Part shown: piece after piece, positions 1 to 7,531 of the stretch
How positions within the stretch are numbered: the first letter of the stretch is position 1
How the letters are laid out: every line of letters begins with the position of its first letter
Assembly (NCBI GenBank): GCA_900549085.1
Contig: URMO01000011.1
Coordinates: 1-40,626 of the forward strand
DNA: 40,626 bases
Source of the DNA: an uncultured Collinsella sp.
Lineage (GTDB): Bacteria > Actinomycetota > Coriobacteriia > Coriobacteriales > Coriobacteriaceae
Reading direction: 5' to 3'
Notes under the pieces: model-generated
Database searches by the model: none
Seen by the model: only the letters and a program-made list of their open reading frames with translations
What the model was told of the DNA's origin: nothing
Program-made: the position numbers and the translations under genes

Positions 1-1
1 C

Positions 2-1045
2 GTGAAGCTCGCGGACGGAACGATTCCAAATCGAACTCACTCTTGGTACTTCTCCGATATGAACAGCGTTCCCGAGAAAGCGAACGCCGCGACTCCCAAA
101 AAGAAAAAAGCGGTCACTACAAAGAAAACTGCCGAGACATCCGATGATGTCCCTGGATTGCCGAACAGCTACGTCGTTTTCGACCTGGAGACGACCGGAC
201 TCAATTGCGCGGATTGCCAAATCGCAGAGATCGGCGCGATAAAAGTCCGCGACGGGAAAGTCGTCGATACATTCAGCCAACTCGTCTACATCGACTTCCC
301 GATGCCGCAAGCCGCGTTGAACGTTAACAACATCACCGACGAGATGCTTGCCGATGCTCCACACGCGACCGAGGCCATGAAATCTTTTATCGAGTTCATC
401 GGTGAAGGCGCCGTCCTGGTCGGACACAACATCAAGCGATATGACCTGCCGATTATGAAAAGGGTTGCCACCGCATGCCGACTCGACTTCGATTACGCGG
501 AGGCGATTGACACATACCAGCTCGCGCAACTGGCATGGCCACACCTCGAACGATGGAGTATGCAGGTACTTCGCGAGTTTCTTAATATCAAAAATGACGA
601 CGCCCACCGTGCGCTTGCGGACTGTAAAGACGAGATGTCTGTTTACGACGCGATTAGGAATGGCGTGAAGTCCGGCGAGCTTTCGATCGAGCCGCCGCGC
701 CGTCGCGCGAGCCGACCCGGTGCTGTCTACAACAAGAACTGGGGCAACAAGGTAAAGGCCAAGGACATTAAGCCGACCACCGATAAATTCGATGAGTCTC
801 ACCCGCTGTTCGGAAAGCTCGTCGTCGTCTCTGGTGACGTGGCGATGTTCGACGGCGATCGAGTGAGGACTTGGCAGGCGATTGCGAACGTCGGAGGCAT
901 GCCACAGGACAACATCACCAAGAAGACCGGCTACCTCGTGTGCGGTGAGGGTGCGGGCATGACGAAGAGAAATAAAGCTGAGCAGTACGGCATCGAGATC
1001 ATCAGTGCCGATGAGTTCGAGAATATGTTCAAGGGAGAAGAGTAA
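2..1045 (+). CDS. DEDDh 3'-5' exonuclease (DnaQ/epsilon type) with C-terminal BRCT domain; 5' end uncertain
   Basis: Exonuclease of the DNA polymerase III epsilon family, expected to remove 3' nucleotides from DNA or RNA with two metal ions. Counting from the first codon in the window (GTG at 2), ExoI has D61 and E63 in FDLETTG, ExoII has D148 in GHNIKRYD, and ExoIII has H202 and D207 in HRALADCKD, so the DEDDh set is complete. Residues about 267-345 look like a BRCT domain. A Lys-rich linker (KKKK, KK) precedes the nuclease. The reading frame is open to the window edge. ATG at 59 is the first internal start, but no clear ribosome binding site decides it, so the gene may begin upstream. Its TAA overlaps the ATG of the next gene by one base, so the two are probably translated together. 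It is not the main polymerase subunit by any sign here; a repair or accessory role is inferred. Confidence 0.8.
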   Translation: MKLADGTIPNRTHSWYFSDMNSVPEKANAATPKKKKAVTTKKTAETSDDVPGLPNSYVVFDLETTGLNCADCQIAEIGAIKVRDGKVVDTFSQLVYIDFPMPQAALNVNNITDEMLADAPHATEAMKSFIEFIGEGAVLVGHNIKRYDLPIMKRVATACRLDFDYAEAIDTYQLAQLAWPHLERWSMQVLREFLNIKNDDAHRALADCKDEMSVYDAIRNGVKSGELSIEPPRRRASRPGAVYNKNWGNKVKAKDIKPTTDKFDESHPLFGKLVVVSGDVAMFDGDRVRTWQAIANVGGMPQDNITKKTGYLVCGEGAGMTKRNKAEQYGIEIISADEFENMFKGEE

Positions 1046-1692
1046 TGGCATTGGCGAACGGCTGGGTAATCGCGTGCCCGAAGGATTGCGCTGGAGACTC
1101 CGACGCGCTCGGTGACTGCACTCTATATATCGAGTACTTTAAGAGAATCAAAGACGTTCCAGGCAAGAAGGACAACACGCCAGGCAGGCCGAACAACGGT
1201 GAGGTGCGCGACACCCTCGCGAGTGGCTGGTTCGAGGATGCGGGGCGAGTCGACGAATTCGGAAAGCAGCCGTGGTATCCCCACAGGAATCGAATCCGCG
1301 AGGTTGTTGTCCTGGATACCTGGGTTCCAGAGAGAGGCAAATACTTGTTCGACGGTCTGACCCAATGCAAGTCATTCGACCTATTGAAACTCGATACGTC
1401 GAATTGCACGACCCTGGAGGGTATGTTCAGGGGCTGCTCAAGTGTCACGGAGCTTTTTGATCTCGACCGTCTGGACACCTCGAACGTCGAGAACACGTCC
1501 TATATGTTCCTCAACTGCTTAGCGCTTAAGGCTGTCAGCATCTCGGGCTGGAAAACGTCCAAGATCTCGGATGTCAACCAGATGCTCGGCGGTTGTTCAA
1601 CCTACATTCTCGCAACCGAGGAGCAGCGCGAGTTCCTGAACAAAATCACCGGCTCCACGCAGCACGGAATTTGGACCCGCAACCTTTCGTAG
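1045..1692 (+). CDS. DUF285 (BspA-like leucine-rich repeat) protein without signal peptide
   Basis: A 215-residue protein whose second half holds repeats of the DUF285 type, with the pattern LDTSN..T.MF..C at about residues 112-170 (LDTSNCTTLEGMFRGC, LDTSNVENTSYMFLNC). Such repeats are usually found in surface or secreted proteins of mycoplasmas, Bacteroidetes and gut Firmicutes. Here the N terminus (MALANGWVIACPKDC) has no signal peptide, no membrane segment and no anchor, so a cytoplasmic place is more likely. The ATG overlaps the TAA of the exonuclease gene, and AAGGGAGAAG just upstream is a good ribosome binding site. A protein-binding role next to a nuclease is possible, but the function is unknown. 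Confidence 0.65.
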   Translation: MALANGWVIACPKDCAGDSDALGDCTLYIEYFKRIKDVPGKKDNTPGRPNNGEVRDTLASGWFEDAGRVDEFGKQPWYPHRNRIREVVVLDTWVPERGKYLFDGLTQCKSFDLLKLDTSNCTTLEGMFRGCSSVTELFDLDRLDTSNVENTSYMFLNCLALKAVSISGWKTSKISDVNQMLGGCSTYILATEEQREFLNKITGSTQHGIWTRNLS

Positions 1693-1713
1693 CCCAGATC
1701 AAAATACCAGTTG

Positions 1714-1756
1714 TTTCCAGAAATCCTCTAGACGCCTTCTAGAGGATTTCTGGAAA
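1714..1756. terminator. Perfect 19-bp inverted repeat after the DUF285 gene
   Basis: The arms 1714-1732 and 1738-1756 are perfect reverse complements around a 5-nt loop (CGCCT). It lies 21 bases after the DUF285 stop. The arms end in TTT and AAA, so a weak terminator in either direction is possible, but there is no strong T-tract. It could also be a mobile repeat. Confidence 0.5.
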
Positions 1757-1841
1757 TGCAAATAACTTTAGATTCCGAGCGTATCGACCGAAGCAACAAC
1801 GATGCCTTCGCTAGTTACGTGAGCCGGCATACCAAACGGAA

Positions 1842-1907
1842 GCGTACTTTTGTACGCGACCGACGATTGAACGTCAGATTGCCGCTTAGGGGCGTTTGCA
1901 GCGTCGG
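1842..1907 (-). ncRNA. Copy C of a candidate 3'-UTR structured element (after niaR)
   Basis: On the minus strand, directly after the niaR stop, CCGACGCTGC is followed by a core ending in TTCAATCGTCGG, then a hairpin with stem GCGTAC/GTACGC and an AAAA loop. CCGACG and CGTCGG can pair. A 26-nt stretch is identical to copy B downstream of queA (plus strand 1861-1886 against about 18,900-18,925). This copy lacks the hairpin seen right after the stop in the other copies and the downstream half of the long-range helix, so it may be truncated. Confidence 0.5.
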
Positions 1908-2453
1908 CTAAGAGAGATCGTCCTCGTAGGGCATCAGGTCTGCCAGATAGCCCTTCTCCTTGAGCATGGCCTCGATCTCGTCGAGGGTTTGCTCGTCCTC
2001 TGCCGCAATGCGATGGAAGTGATAGCCGCTCGTCACCGTTAGTAGTGGAAAGCTCTTGCCGCTCTCGATATCGTGCAGGTAGCGCTCAACATCTCGACGA
2101 TTGCGAATGTCCAGGTCGGCCGTGATCTTACCGTACACGCGGTGATTGACGATCACGTTGAGCACGGCGCCGCCGGCGTCGACGATACTCGTGAGCTCAT
2201 CGCCTGCCTGCTCCACGCTGTGGCGAACCTTGACCAAGCGCGTGGGCACGGCGGGGCTGCTGGGGGCCTCCTGCAGCACATAACCACGGTTGGTTGCCAC
2301 GACATCGTGCCCATCGGCGCGCAGCAGGGCGATGTCTTGCACGACAATCTGGCGGCTCACACCCACCTCGCGAGCAAGCGCGCTGCCCGAAACGGGCTCC
2401 GTGGCCCCCTCGAGCACGCCCATGATGGCACGGCGACGCTCGCGGGCGTCCAT
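1908..2453 (-). CDS. niaR: NiaR, nicotinate-responsive repressor of NAD biosynthesis (HTH plus 3H domain)
   Basis: A transcription repressor that binds niacin and shuts off NAD synthesis and salvage genes. Residues about 5-60 form an HTH_11 winged helix (SALAREVGVSRQIVVQDI). Residues about 72-175 are the 3H domain named after conserved histidines, here H78 (VRHS), H104 (VNHRVYG) and H145/H147 (GYHFHR), which bind a metal ion in this family. The 181-residue length is normal. The ATG shares its A with the TAA of nadC, so it is the last gene of the nadA-nadB-nadC-niaR operon. The operator-like inverted repeat in front of nadA suggests that it represses its own operon. The stop TAG is followed at once by a copy of the 3' element. 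Confidence 0.88.
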   Translation of the reverse strand: MDARERRRAIMGVLEGATEPVSGSALAREVGVSRQIVVQDIALLRADGHDVVATNRGYVLQEAPSSPAVPTRLVKVRHSVEQAGDELTSIVDAGGAVLNVIVNHRVYGKITADLDIRNRRDVERYLHDIESGKSFPLLTVTSGYHFHRIAAEDEQTLDEIEAMLKEKGYLADLMPYEDDLS

Positions 2454-3313
2454 TATTTACCGTCCAGCAGACGCAGGTGCTTGAGCGAGAGGTCGAGAAT
2501 CGGCGCAGAGTGCGTCAATGCCCCCGAGCTAATAAAGTCAACGCCCAGGTCGGCGAGCGCGCGGATATTGCTGGCGTCCACGTTGCCCGAGCACTCGGTC
2601 TTGGCGCGGCCGGCGATAAGCTCAATCGCGGCAGCCATGTCGTCGTGGGTCATGTTGTCGAACATGATGATATCGGCACCGGCCTCCACGGCCTCGCGTA
2701 CCATGTCCAAGTTCTCGCACTCAATCTCGACCGTCGTGGTAAACGATGCGTGGGCGCGTGCCATCTCGATCGCACGCGTCACACCACCGGCGGCGTCGAT
2801 ATGGTTGTCCTTAAGCATGACGGCTGTCGACAGGTTGTAGCGGTGGTTGCTGCCGCCACCGATCTCGACCGCGGCCTTCTCGAAGACGCGCATGCCCGGC
2901 GTGGTCTTGCGTGTGTCAACAAGCACGGTCTTGGTACCCTCGAGCGCCGCTGCCATGTTGTGCGTGTAGGTAGCGATACCGCTCATACGCTGTAGATAGT
3001 TGAGCGCCACGCGCTCGCCCGAAAGCAGCACGCGCGCGTCGCCGCGCACCTGGCCCACGTGGTCGCCGGCGTGCACCTCGTCACCGTCGGCAACATCAAA
3101 CAGCACCGAGCTCTGCGAATCCAGCAGCTCAAAGGTGCGAGCGAACACGTCCAGGCCCGCGATGATGCCGTCGGCCTTGGCGATGAGCTCCACCGTGGCG
3201 GGACGCGCCGTGGGGCACACGCTCGCCGTGCTCACGTCCTCAAACGTAATGTCCTCGCGCAGGGCCTGCAGAATCAGATCATCGACGACGAGTTTCATGG
3301 TAATGGGATTCAT
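2453..3313 (-). CDS. nadC: Nicotinate-nucleotide pyrophosphorylase (carboxylating)
   Basis: Converts quinolinate and PRPP to nicotinate mononucleotide, CO2 and PPi, the step where de novo NAD synthesis joins the salvage route. Family motifs are clear: LNYLQRMSGIAT, VDTRKTTPGMR, EIGGGSNHRYNLS, LKDNHI and FDNM, with the end of the barrel in SGNVDASNIR and GVDFISSGALTH. The 286-residue length is normal. The ATG at 3313 has GGAGGAG just before it; a second ATG five codons on is less well placed. It starts three bases after the nadB stop and overlaps niaR by one base, so it is the third gene of a tight operon. Confidence 0.95.
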   Translation of the reverse strand: MNPITMKLVVDDLILQALREDITFEDVSTASVCPTARPATVELIAKADGIIAGLDVFARTFELLDSQSSVLFDVADGDEVHAGDHVGQVRGDARVLLSGERVALNYLQRMSGIATYTHNMAAALEGTKTVLVDTRKTTPGMRVFEKAAVEIGGGSNHRYNLSTAVMLKDNHIDAAGGVTRAIEMARAHASFTTTVEIECENLDMVREAVEAGADIIMFDNMTHDDMAAAIELIAGRAKTECSGNVDASNIRALADLGVDFISSGALTHSAPILDLSLKHLRLLDGK

Positions 3314-3316
3314 GGT

Positions 3317-4693
3317 CTACTCCTCCACGGCCTGCGTGCCGGCGGCACGGGCCAGATCATCGATTGCAAGGGTATCGGAACTCAAAGCGCGATGACGGCC
3401 ATCGAGCGCGGGCTCGCCCGCCTGCTCCACGGCCAGCGACTCGCCGGTGCGCATACGCCAAGCGGCGCGGCGACCCCAGACTAGGGACTCGAGCAGGCTG
3501 TTGGAAGCTAGGCGATTCTTGCCGTGAACGCCGTTGCAGGCCGTCTCGCCGGCGGCGTAGAGCTCAGGCATCGATGTGCGGCCGTCCTTGTCGACCCACA
3601 CGCCGCCCATAAAGTAGTGCTGCGTGGGCGTGACGGGGATGGGCTCATCCAGGATGTCGCGACCGTCCTCCAGGCAGCGCGCGCGGATGTTGGCGAAGTG
3701 CCCGGTCACCACGTCGCGCTCAACGGGGGCAAAGCTCAGCCACTCGTGCTCGGTGCCGTCCTGCTTCATCTGCTCGCGAATAGCGGCGGCGACCACGTCG
3801 CGCGGCTGCAGCTCGTCGGTAAAGCGCTCGCCGGCGGCGTTGAGCAGAATCGCGCCCTCACCGCGGCAGCTCTCGCTGATCAGGAAGGTGCGGCCCGGCT
3901 GCGGCGAGAACAATCCCGTGGGGTGAATCTGCACGTAGTCCAGGTGCTCCATCGTAATGCCGTGCTCCTGCGCGATATAGCAGGCGTCGCCGGTGAGCTG
4001 CGGGAAGTTGGTGGAGTGATCGTACACGCCGCCGATGCCACCCGTCGCCCACAGTGTATGGCGAGCATGAATCTCAAACGGCTCGCCGGTATGCACGCCC
4101 TCGGCGGCATGTGCCAGCTCGTCGGCGGGGCGAACCGAATCGCCCTCGTCCACGGCGACAGCGACGACACCAGTGCACACCGTGGCCCCATCGCGCTCGG
4201 CCGTCAGGATGTCGGTCATGGCCACGTGCTCAAGAATCTGCACGTTGTCCAGCTTGCGGACGGCCTGGAGCAGCTTGGTCGTGATCTCCTTGCCCGTAAT
4301 GTCGGCATGGAAGGCGATGCGCGGGCGGCTGTGCGCGCCCTCGCGGGTAAAGTCGAGGCCGCCATCGGCCTTGCGCTCAAAGTCCACGCCCATCGCCAGC
4401 AGGTCGTTGATGACCGAGCGGCTCGAGCGGATCATAATGTCTACGCTCTCGCGGCGGTTCTCGTAGTGACCGGCGTGCATGGTGTCCTCAAAGAAGGCAT
4501 CGTAGTCCGAGCCCTCGGGCAGCACGCAGATGCCGCCCTGCGCGAGCATCGAGTCACACTCATCGACAGCGCCCTTGGAGAGCATGATCACGCGCGTGCT
4601 CGTCGGCAGATTGAGGGCCGCGTACAGGCCCGCCACGCCGCAACCGGCAATGACAACGTCGCACTCCATATCGGGGTATTGTTTGGTTTCCAC
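3317..4693 (-). CDS. nadB: L-aspartate oxidase
   Basis: FAD enzyme that oxidises L-aspartate to iminoaspartate, which NadA then condenses. The N terminus holds the dinucleotide-binding GCGVAG. Other family motifs are LAQGGICV, WATGGIGGVYDHSTN, DYVQIHPTG, RGEGAILLN and YAAGETACNGVHGKNRLASNSLLE. I place the start at GTG 4693, because AAGGGAGAGGA lies about 7 bases before it. An upstream ATG at 4738 has no such site. This gives 458 residues, shorter than the E. coli and Bacillus proteins (about 530-540): the C-terminal helical region is mostly absent, as in some anaerobes. It may therefore use fumarate and not oxygen as acceptor; that part is inference. Confidence 0.92.
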   Translation of the reverse strand: METKQYPDMECDVVIAGCGVAGLYAALNLPTSTRVIMLSKGAVDECDSMLAQGGICVLPEGSDYDAFFEDTMHAGHYENRRESVDIMIRSSRSVINDLLAMGVDFERKADGGLDFTREGAHSRPRIAFHADITGKEITTKLLQAVRKLDNVQILEHVAMTDILTAERDGATVCTGVVAVAVDEGDSVRPADELAHAAEGVHTGEPFEIHARHTLWATGGIGGVYDHSTNFPQLTGDACYIAQEHGITMEHLDYVQIHPTGLFSPQPGRTFLISESCRGEGAILLNAAGERFTDELQPRDVVAAAIREQMKQDGTEHEWLSFAPVERDVVTGHFANIRARCLEDGRDILDEPIPVTPTQHYFMGGVWVDKDGRTSMPELYAAGETACNGVHGKNRLASNSLLESLVWGRRAAWRMRTGESLAVEQAGEPALDGRHRALSSDTLAIDDLARAAGTQAVEE

Positions 4694-4749
4694 AGGAATC
4701 CTCTCCCTTGTAATGTGGCATAAGGGATGGTCCCTCATGTCATATTGGC

Positions 4750-5775
4750 TTAGCGCGCCGCGTACTCGAGCATGCGGTCGAGTGTGAGCTTAGCCTGGTC
4801 GGCGGCCTCGTCCGACACGCCAATCTGCACCTCGCCCTCTCCCGTCTCCAGGCAGCGCACGAGCTTTTCGAGCGTGATGAGATCCATGTTGACGCAGGTG
4901 GGCTGCACCGCGGGGAAGTAGAACTTTTTGCCGGTGCCCTGGCAGCGGCGCTCGAGCTCGTAGAGCACGCCGCGGACCGTCACGATGATGAACTCGCTGG
5001 CGTCCGACTCCTCGGCATACTTGATGATGCCGGCGGTGGAGCCGATGTAGTCGGCCTCGGCCAACACGTCGGCCTTGCACTCGGGGTGCGCCAGTACGAG
5101 CGCGTCGGGATGTGCCTCCTGCGCATCGACGATCTGCTCGACGGTGATGATGTGGTGGCGCGGGCAGTAGCCCTTGTTAAGCAGGACGTGCTTTTGCGGC
5201 ACCTGCTCGGCTACGAAGCGACCGAGGTTTTGGTCGGGAATGAACAGGACGTGCTGCTGCGGCAGCTCGGACACGATCTTGACAGCGTTGGAGCTGGTGA
5301 CGCACACATCACTCCAGCTCTTGATCTCGACCGTCGAGTTGACGTAGCAGACGACAGCCAGGTCGTCGCCGTACTCGGCGCGGGCGGCGTCGACCGTCTC
5401 GCGCTTGACCATGTGCGCCATGGGGCAGTCCGCGCCCGGCTCGGGCAGCAGCACGGTCTTGGTGGGGTTGAGCAGCTTGGCGCTCTCGCCCATAAACTCC
5501 ACGCCGCACAGCACGATAGTCTGCTGCGGCAGGCTCTTGGCGAGCTTTGCCAGGTAGAAGCTGTCGCCGACGTAATCGGCCACAGCCTGGACCTCGGGTG
5601 CCACGTAATAGTGTGCCAGGATCACCGCGTCGCGTTTGGTTTTAAGTTGTTGAATGGCCTCGACGAGCTCTGCGGGCACCAATGCCGCGCGCTCCGTTGC
5701 CGTCGTTGCCGATGCCAGGCCGGCCGCAATGTCGCGTGCAAGCTCCGATGCATCCATGTTCGCGCTCTGTGCCAT
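4750..5775 (-). CDS. nadA: Quinolinate synthase (4Fe-4S)
   Basis: Condenses iminoaspartate with dihydroxyacetone phosphate to quinolinate, using a [4Fe-4S] cluster. Seen are AHYYVAPEVQ, VGDSFYLAK, the first cluster cysteine in VLCGVEFMGE, the second in a later conserved segment (SDVCVTSSNA is a good candidate) and the last in VQPTCVNM. MAHPE-type segments (LAHPECKADV) and STAGIIKYA are also present. I use ATG 5775 as start (341 residues): AGAGAGGGG lies about 6 bases upstream, and the TTG just before it is less likely. It is the first gene of the nadA-nadB-nadC-niaR operon, with the promoter and operator in the 40-90 bases upstream. Confidence 0.95.
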   Translation of the reverse strand: MAQSANMDASELARDIAAGLASATTATERAALVPAELVEAIQQLKTKRDAVILAHYYVAPEVQAVADYVGDSFYLAKLAKSLPQQTIVLCGVEFMGESAKLLNPTKTVLLPEPGADCPMAHMVKRETVDAARAEYGDDLAVVCYVNSTVEIKSWSDVCVTSSNAVKIVSELPQQHVLFIPDQNLGRFVAEQVPQKHVLLNKGYCPRHHIITVEQIVDAQEAHPDALVLAHPECKADVLAEADYIGSTAGIIKYAEESDASEFIIVTVRGVLYELERRCQGTGKKFYFPAVQPTCVNMDLITLEKLVRCLETGEGEVQIGVSDEAADQAKLTLDRMLEYAAR

Positions 5776-5810
5776 CAAGGCCCCTCTCTTTTGGCGAATC
5801 TTGGGGCTTT

Positions 5811-5860
5811 AGTATGACACCTAGGTTTACAGCTGACAAGACAGCTGTAAACCTAGGTGT
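5811..5860 (-). promoter_or_regulatory. nadA promoter overlapped by a probable NiaR operator
   Basis: The arms 5817-5835 and 5842-5860 form a perfect 19-bp inverted repeat (ACACCTAGGTTTACAGCTG and its complement) around a 6-base centre. Read on the minus strand, TTGTCA (5839-5834) lies in the centre, followed by exactly 17 bases and CATACT (5816-5811), a fair -35/-10 pair. A bound repressor would cover the -35 box and spacer. The centre reads TGTCTTGTCA on the minus strand, close to NiaR sites as I remember them; that match is from memory. The niaR gene as last member of the operon supports the assignment. Confidence 0.7.
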
Positions 5861-6017
5861 AAAGTTGAAATAAAGATTCGATCATGCGGCAGGCCCATTT
5901 TCGAACTGGCAAACTGAGGATAGCCGAGCTCTCGATAGCGTAGGAGGCATCTTTGGACGGCCGCCGCGCATGGTCGACGGCATGCCCGCCAGGCAATCGC
6001 TCGCCGGCGCCAATCCG

Positions 6018-6593
6018 CTACAGTGGAGCAGCCGCCGGGGTCAGCTGCTTGATATAGGCCCACATGCGCTGCTTGGCCGCTTTGTCGGTCAGCGCCGCCT
6101 CAAAGCCATCGAGTGCGAGCACGCGGCGGCCCTGCACATGGGCGATCAGACCGGGCTTGAGCATGGCGGTGTCGAAGTCATCAATCGCCACGAGCATGTC
6201 GGCGTAGGTTTCGCGCATGACATCGGCCGCGCTGTTATCGAGCAGCAGCACCGCCTCGGGGTCCAAGGCCTCAAGCGCCTCGCGGAACAGGTCGCACGGC
6301 AGGGCGTGGCCCACCGCCACAGCTCCGTCGCCTGCGCCGGCAACACTCGCCAGCACACAAAAATCTTCGGGCGCGTAACCGATTGCCCCGAGCGCCTTGC
6401 GCAGCGCGGCACCGTCCGGACCGGCAGCCAGCTCGCCGCCCGCACGCTCGGCATCGTCTAAATCACCTTTTACCAGCACAATCGGCGAGCACGCGTTGCC
6501 TGCGATACGCACGCCGCGACCCGCGAGCGATGCGAGCTCCTGCTCGGTCGCCTGGGCGATGGCTTCTTTTTTCTGGCTTTGTGACGTGGACAT
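6018..6593 (-). CDS. Conserved hypothetical protein, uracil-DNA-glycosylase-like fold with degenerate motifs
   Basis: A 191-residue protein of no certain function. Its layout follows family 4/5 uracil-DNA glycosylases: VLVKGDLDDAERAGGEL.AGPDGAALRKALGAIGY resembles the segment that normally reads GE.PG..ED..G.PF.G.AG..L...L, LDPEAVLLLDNSAADVM resembles the P..I..LG..A strand, and ALTDKAAKQRMWAYIKQL resembles the C-terminal helix after the HP..L motif. The catalytic Asp/Asn position and the HP(S/A) motif are not recognisable, and no iron-sulfur cysteine set is seen. It is probably not an active glycosylase. The start ATG 6593 has GGAGAGCGC before it. It is alone on its strand, divergent from trxA. 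Confidence 0.55.
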   Translation of the reverse strand: MSTSQSQKKEAIAQATEQELASLAGRGVRIAGNACSPIVLVKGDLDDAERAGGELAAGPDGAALRKALGAIGYAPEDFCVLASVAGAGDGAVAVGHALPCDLFREALEALDPEAVLLLDNSAADVMRETYADMLVAIDDFDTAMLKPGLIAHVQGRRVLALDGFEAALTDKAAKQRMWAYIKQLTPAAAPL

Positions 6594-6729
6594 GCGCTCT
6601 CCAATCGTTTACGTGCCCACCATTATATAAAAGAGCCGACCGCGAGTGGTTGCATTGCGGGCCGTTGGGTATAAGCACGGTCGTACTGAGTTTTACGCGG
6701 CCGAGCCGCGTCGCACTATGGAGGTCACC

Positions 6730-7050
6730 ATGGCTGACATTAAGCAGATTACCCCCGAGAACTTCGATTCCGTCGTTAACGGCAGCCTTCCCGTGCTGGT
6801 TGATTTTTGGGCACCGTGGTGCGGTCCCTGCCGTTCGCTCTCGCCCATCGTTGACGAAGTGGCCGACGAGCTGGCCGGCAATCTTGCCGTCGCCAAATGC
6901 AACGTTGACGACAATCAGGACCTGGCCATGAAGTTTGGCGTTATGAGCATCCCCACGCTGGTTGTCTTTAAGAACGGCGAGGAGGTCGACCGCTCGGTCG
7001 GCGCGCTGCCCAAGGCAAGACTGCAGGCACTGCTGGAGAAGCACCTGTAA
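6730..7050 (+). CDS. trxA: Thioredoxin
   Basis: Small dithiol-disulfide carrier of the cytoplasm. The active site FWAPWCGPC has the redox cysteines at residues 31 and 34, and the cis-proline loop is SIPTLVVFKNG. The 106-residue length is standard. I choose ATG 6730 because GGAGGT stands 5 bases before it; the open frame extends 28 codons upstream, but that part is not thioredoxin-like. A strong terminator-like hairpin lies about 120 bases downstream, so it is probably a single-gene unit. Confidence 0.95.
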   Translation: MADIKQITPENFDSVVNGSLPVLVDFWAPWCGPCRSLSPIVDEVADELAGNLAVAKCNVDDNQDLAMKFGVMSIPTLVVFKNGEEVDRSVGALPKARLQALLEKHL

Positions 7051-7171
7051 TACGCTGGTTACATTTTGACGTCCTGCCGCCGTCCATGAGCGCTTTTGCA
7101 CCGCTCGCCGGACTTCTGGGTGCACCGCATGCGACCACGGATAGTATGGTAGTCACAAACAGCCCCCAGTG

Positions 7172-7210
7172 AACGGGTGCGGGTCACACAGACTCGCACC
7201 CGTTTTCTTA
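7172..7210 (+). terminator. Rho-independent terminator after trxA
   Basis: AACGGGTGCGGGTC pairs with GACTCGCACCCGTT (14 bp with one G-T pair) around the loop ACACA, followed by TTTTCTTA. This is a strong intrinsic terminator on the plus strand. Confidence 0.85.
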
Positions 7211-7281
7211 TGCGGTAGTGCCCCGCGCGGGCGTAGTAGAATCTGAACCACTGGATTGCCCCGAACATAAGGAGATCTCAC

Positions 7282-7530
7282 ATGCATGACGTCGGAATGA
7301 ACATGAGCCAGCTTGCCATGAGCGTCAAGCAGGTCGACGACACCATCGAGCTCGCCCACGAGTGGAGCCATCAGCTGCTGCATTCGACCGAGAATTTTGA
7401 CATGGAGCGCATTGGCGCCAAGCTCGAAGCTGCCATGACCGCACTGCACGAGGCGCATGACGCGCTCGAGGGCTACGAGGAAGCCATCGAGGCTGACCAC
7501 AACTCCGTCGGCTCCGTAAAGCTGGTGTAG
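7282..7530 (+). CDS. Small unknown protein preceding nikR
   Basis: An 82-residue acidic, helical protein with several His and Met residues near the N terminus (MHDVGMNMSQ, HEWSHQLLHSTENFDMERIG) and repeated ALHEAHDALEGYEEAIEADH further on. AAGGAG lies 8 bases before the ATG. It ends one base before the GTG of nikR and is thus cotranscribed with it. No signal peptide or membrane segment is visible. I do not recognise the family. A metal-handling role is suggested only by the neighbours. Confidence 0.6.
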   Translation: MHDVGMNMSQLAMSVKQVDDTIELAHEWSHQLLHSTENFDMERIGAKLEAAMTALHEAHDALEGYEEAIEADHNSVGSVKLV

Positions 7531-7531
7531 G

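Noticed and set aside
2073..4723. Plus-strand frames opposite niaR, nadC and nadB
   Set aside because: The minus-strand genes have full motifs, ribosome binding sites and operon spacing; the opposite frames have none.
4693..4738. ATG 4738 as start of nadB
   Set aside because: It has no ribosome binding site, and the extra 15 residues are not part of the family; GTG 4693 has a strong site at the right distance.
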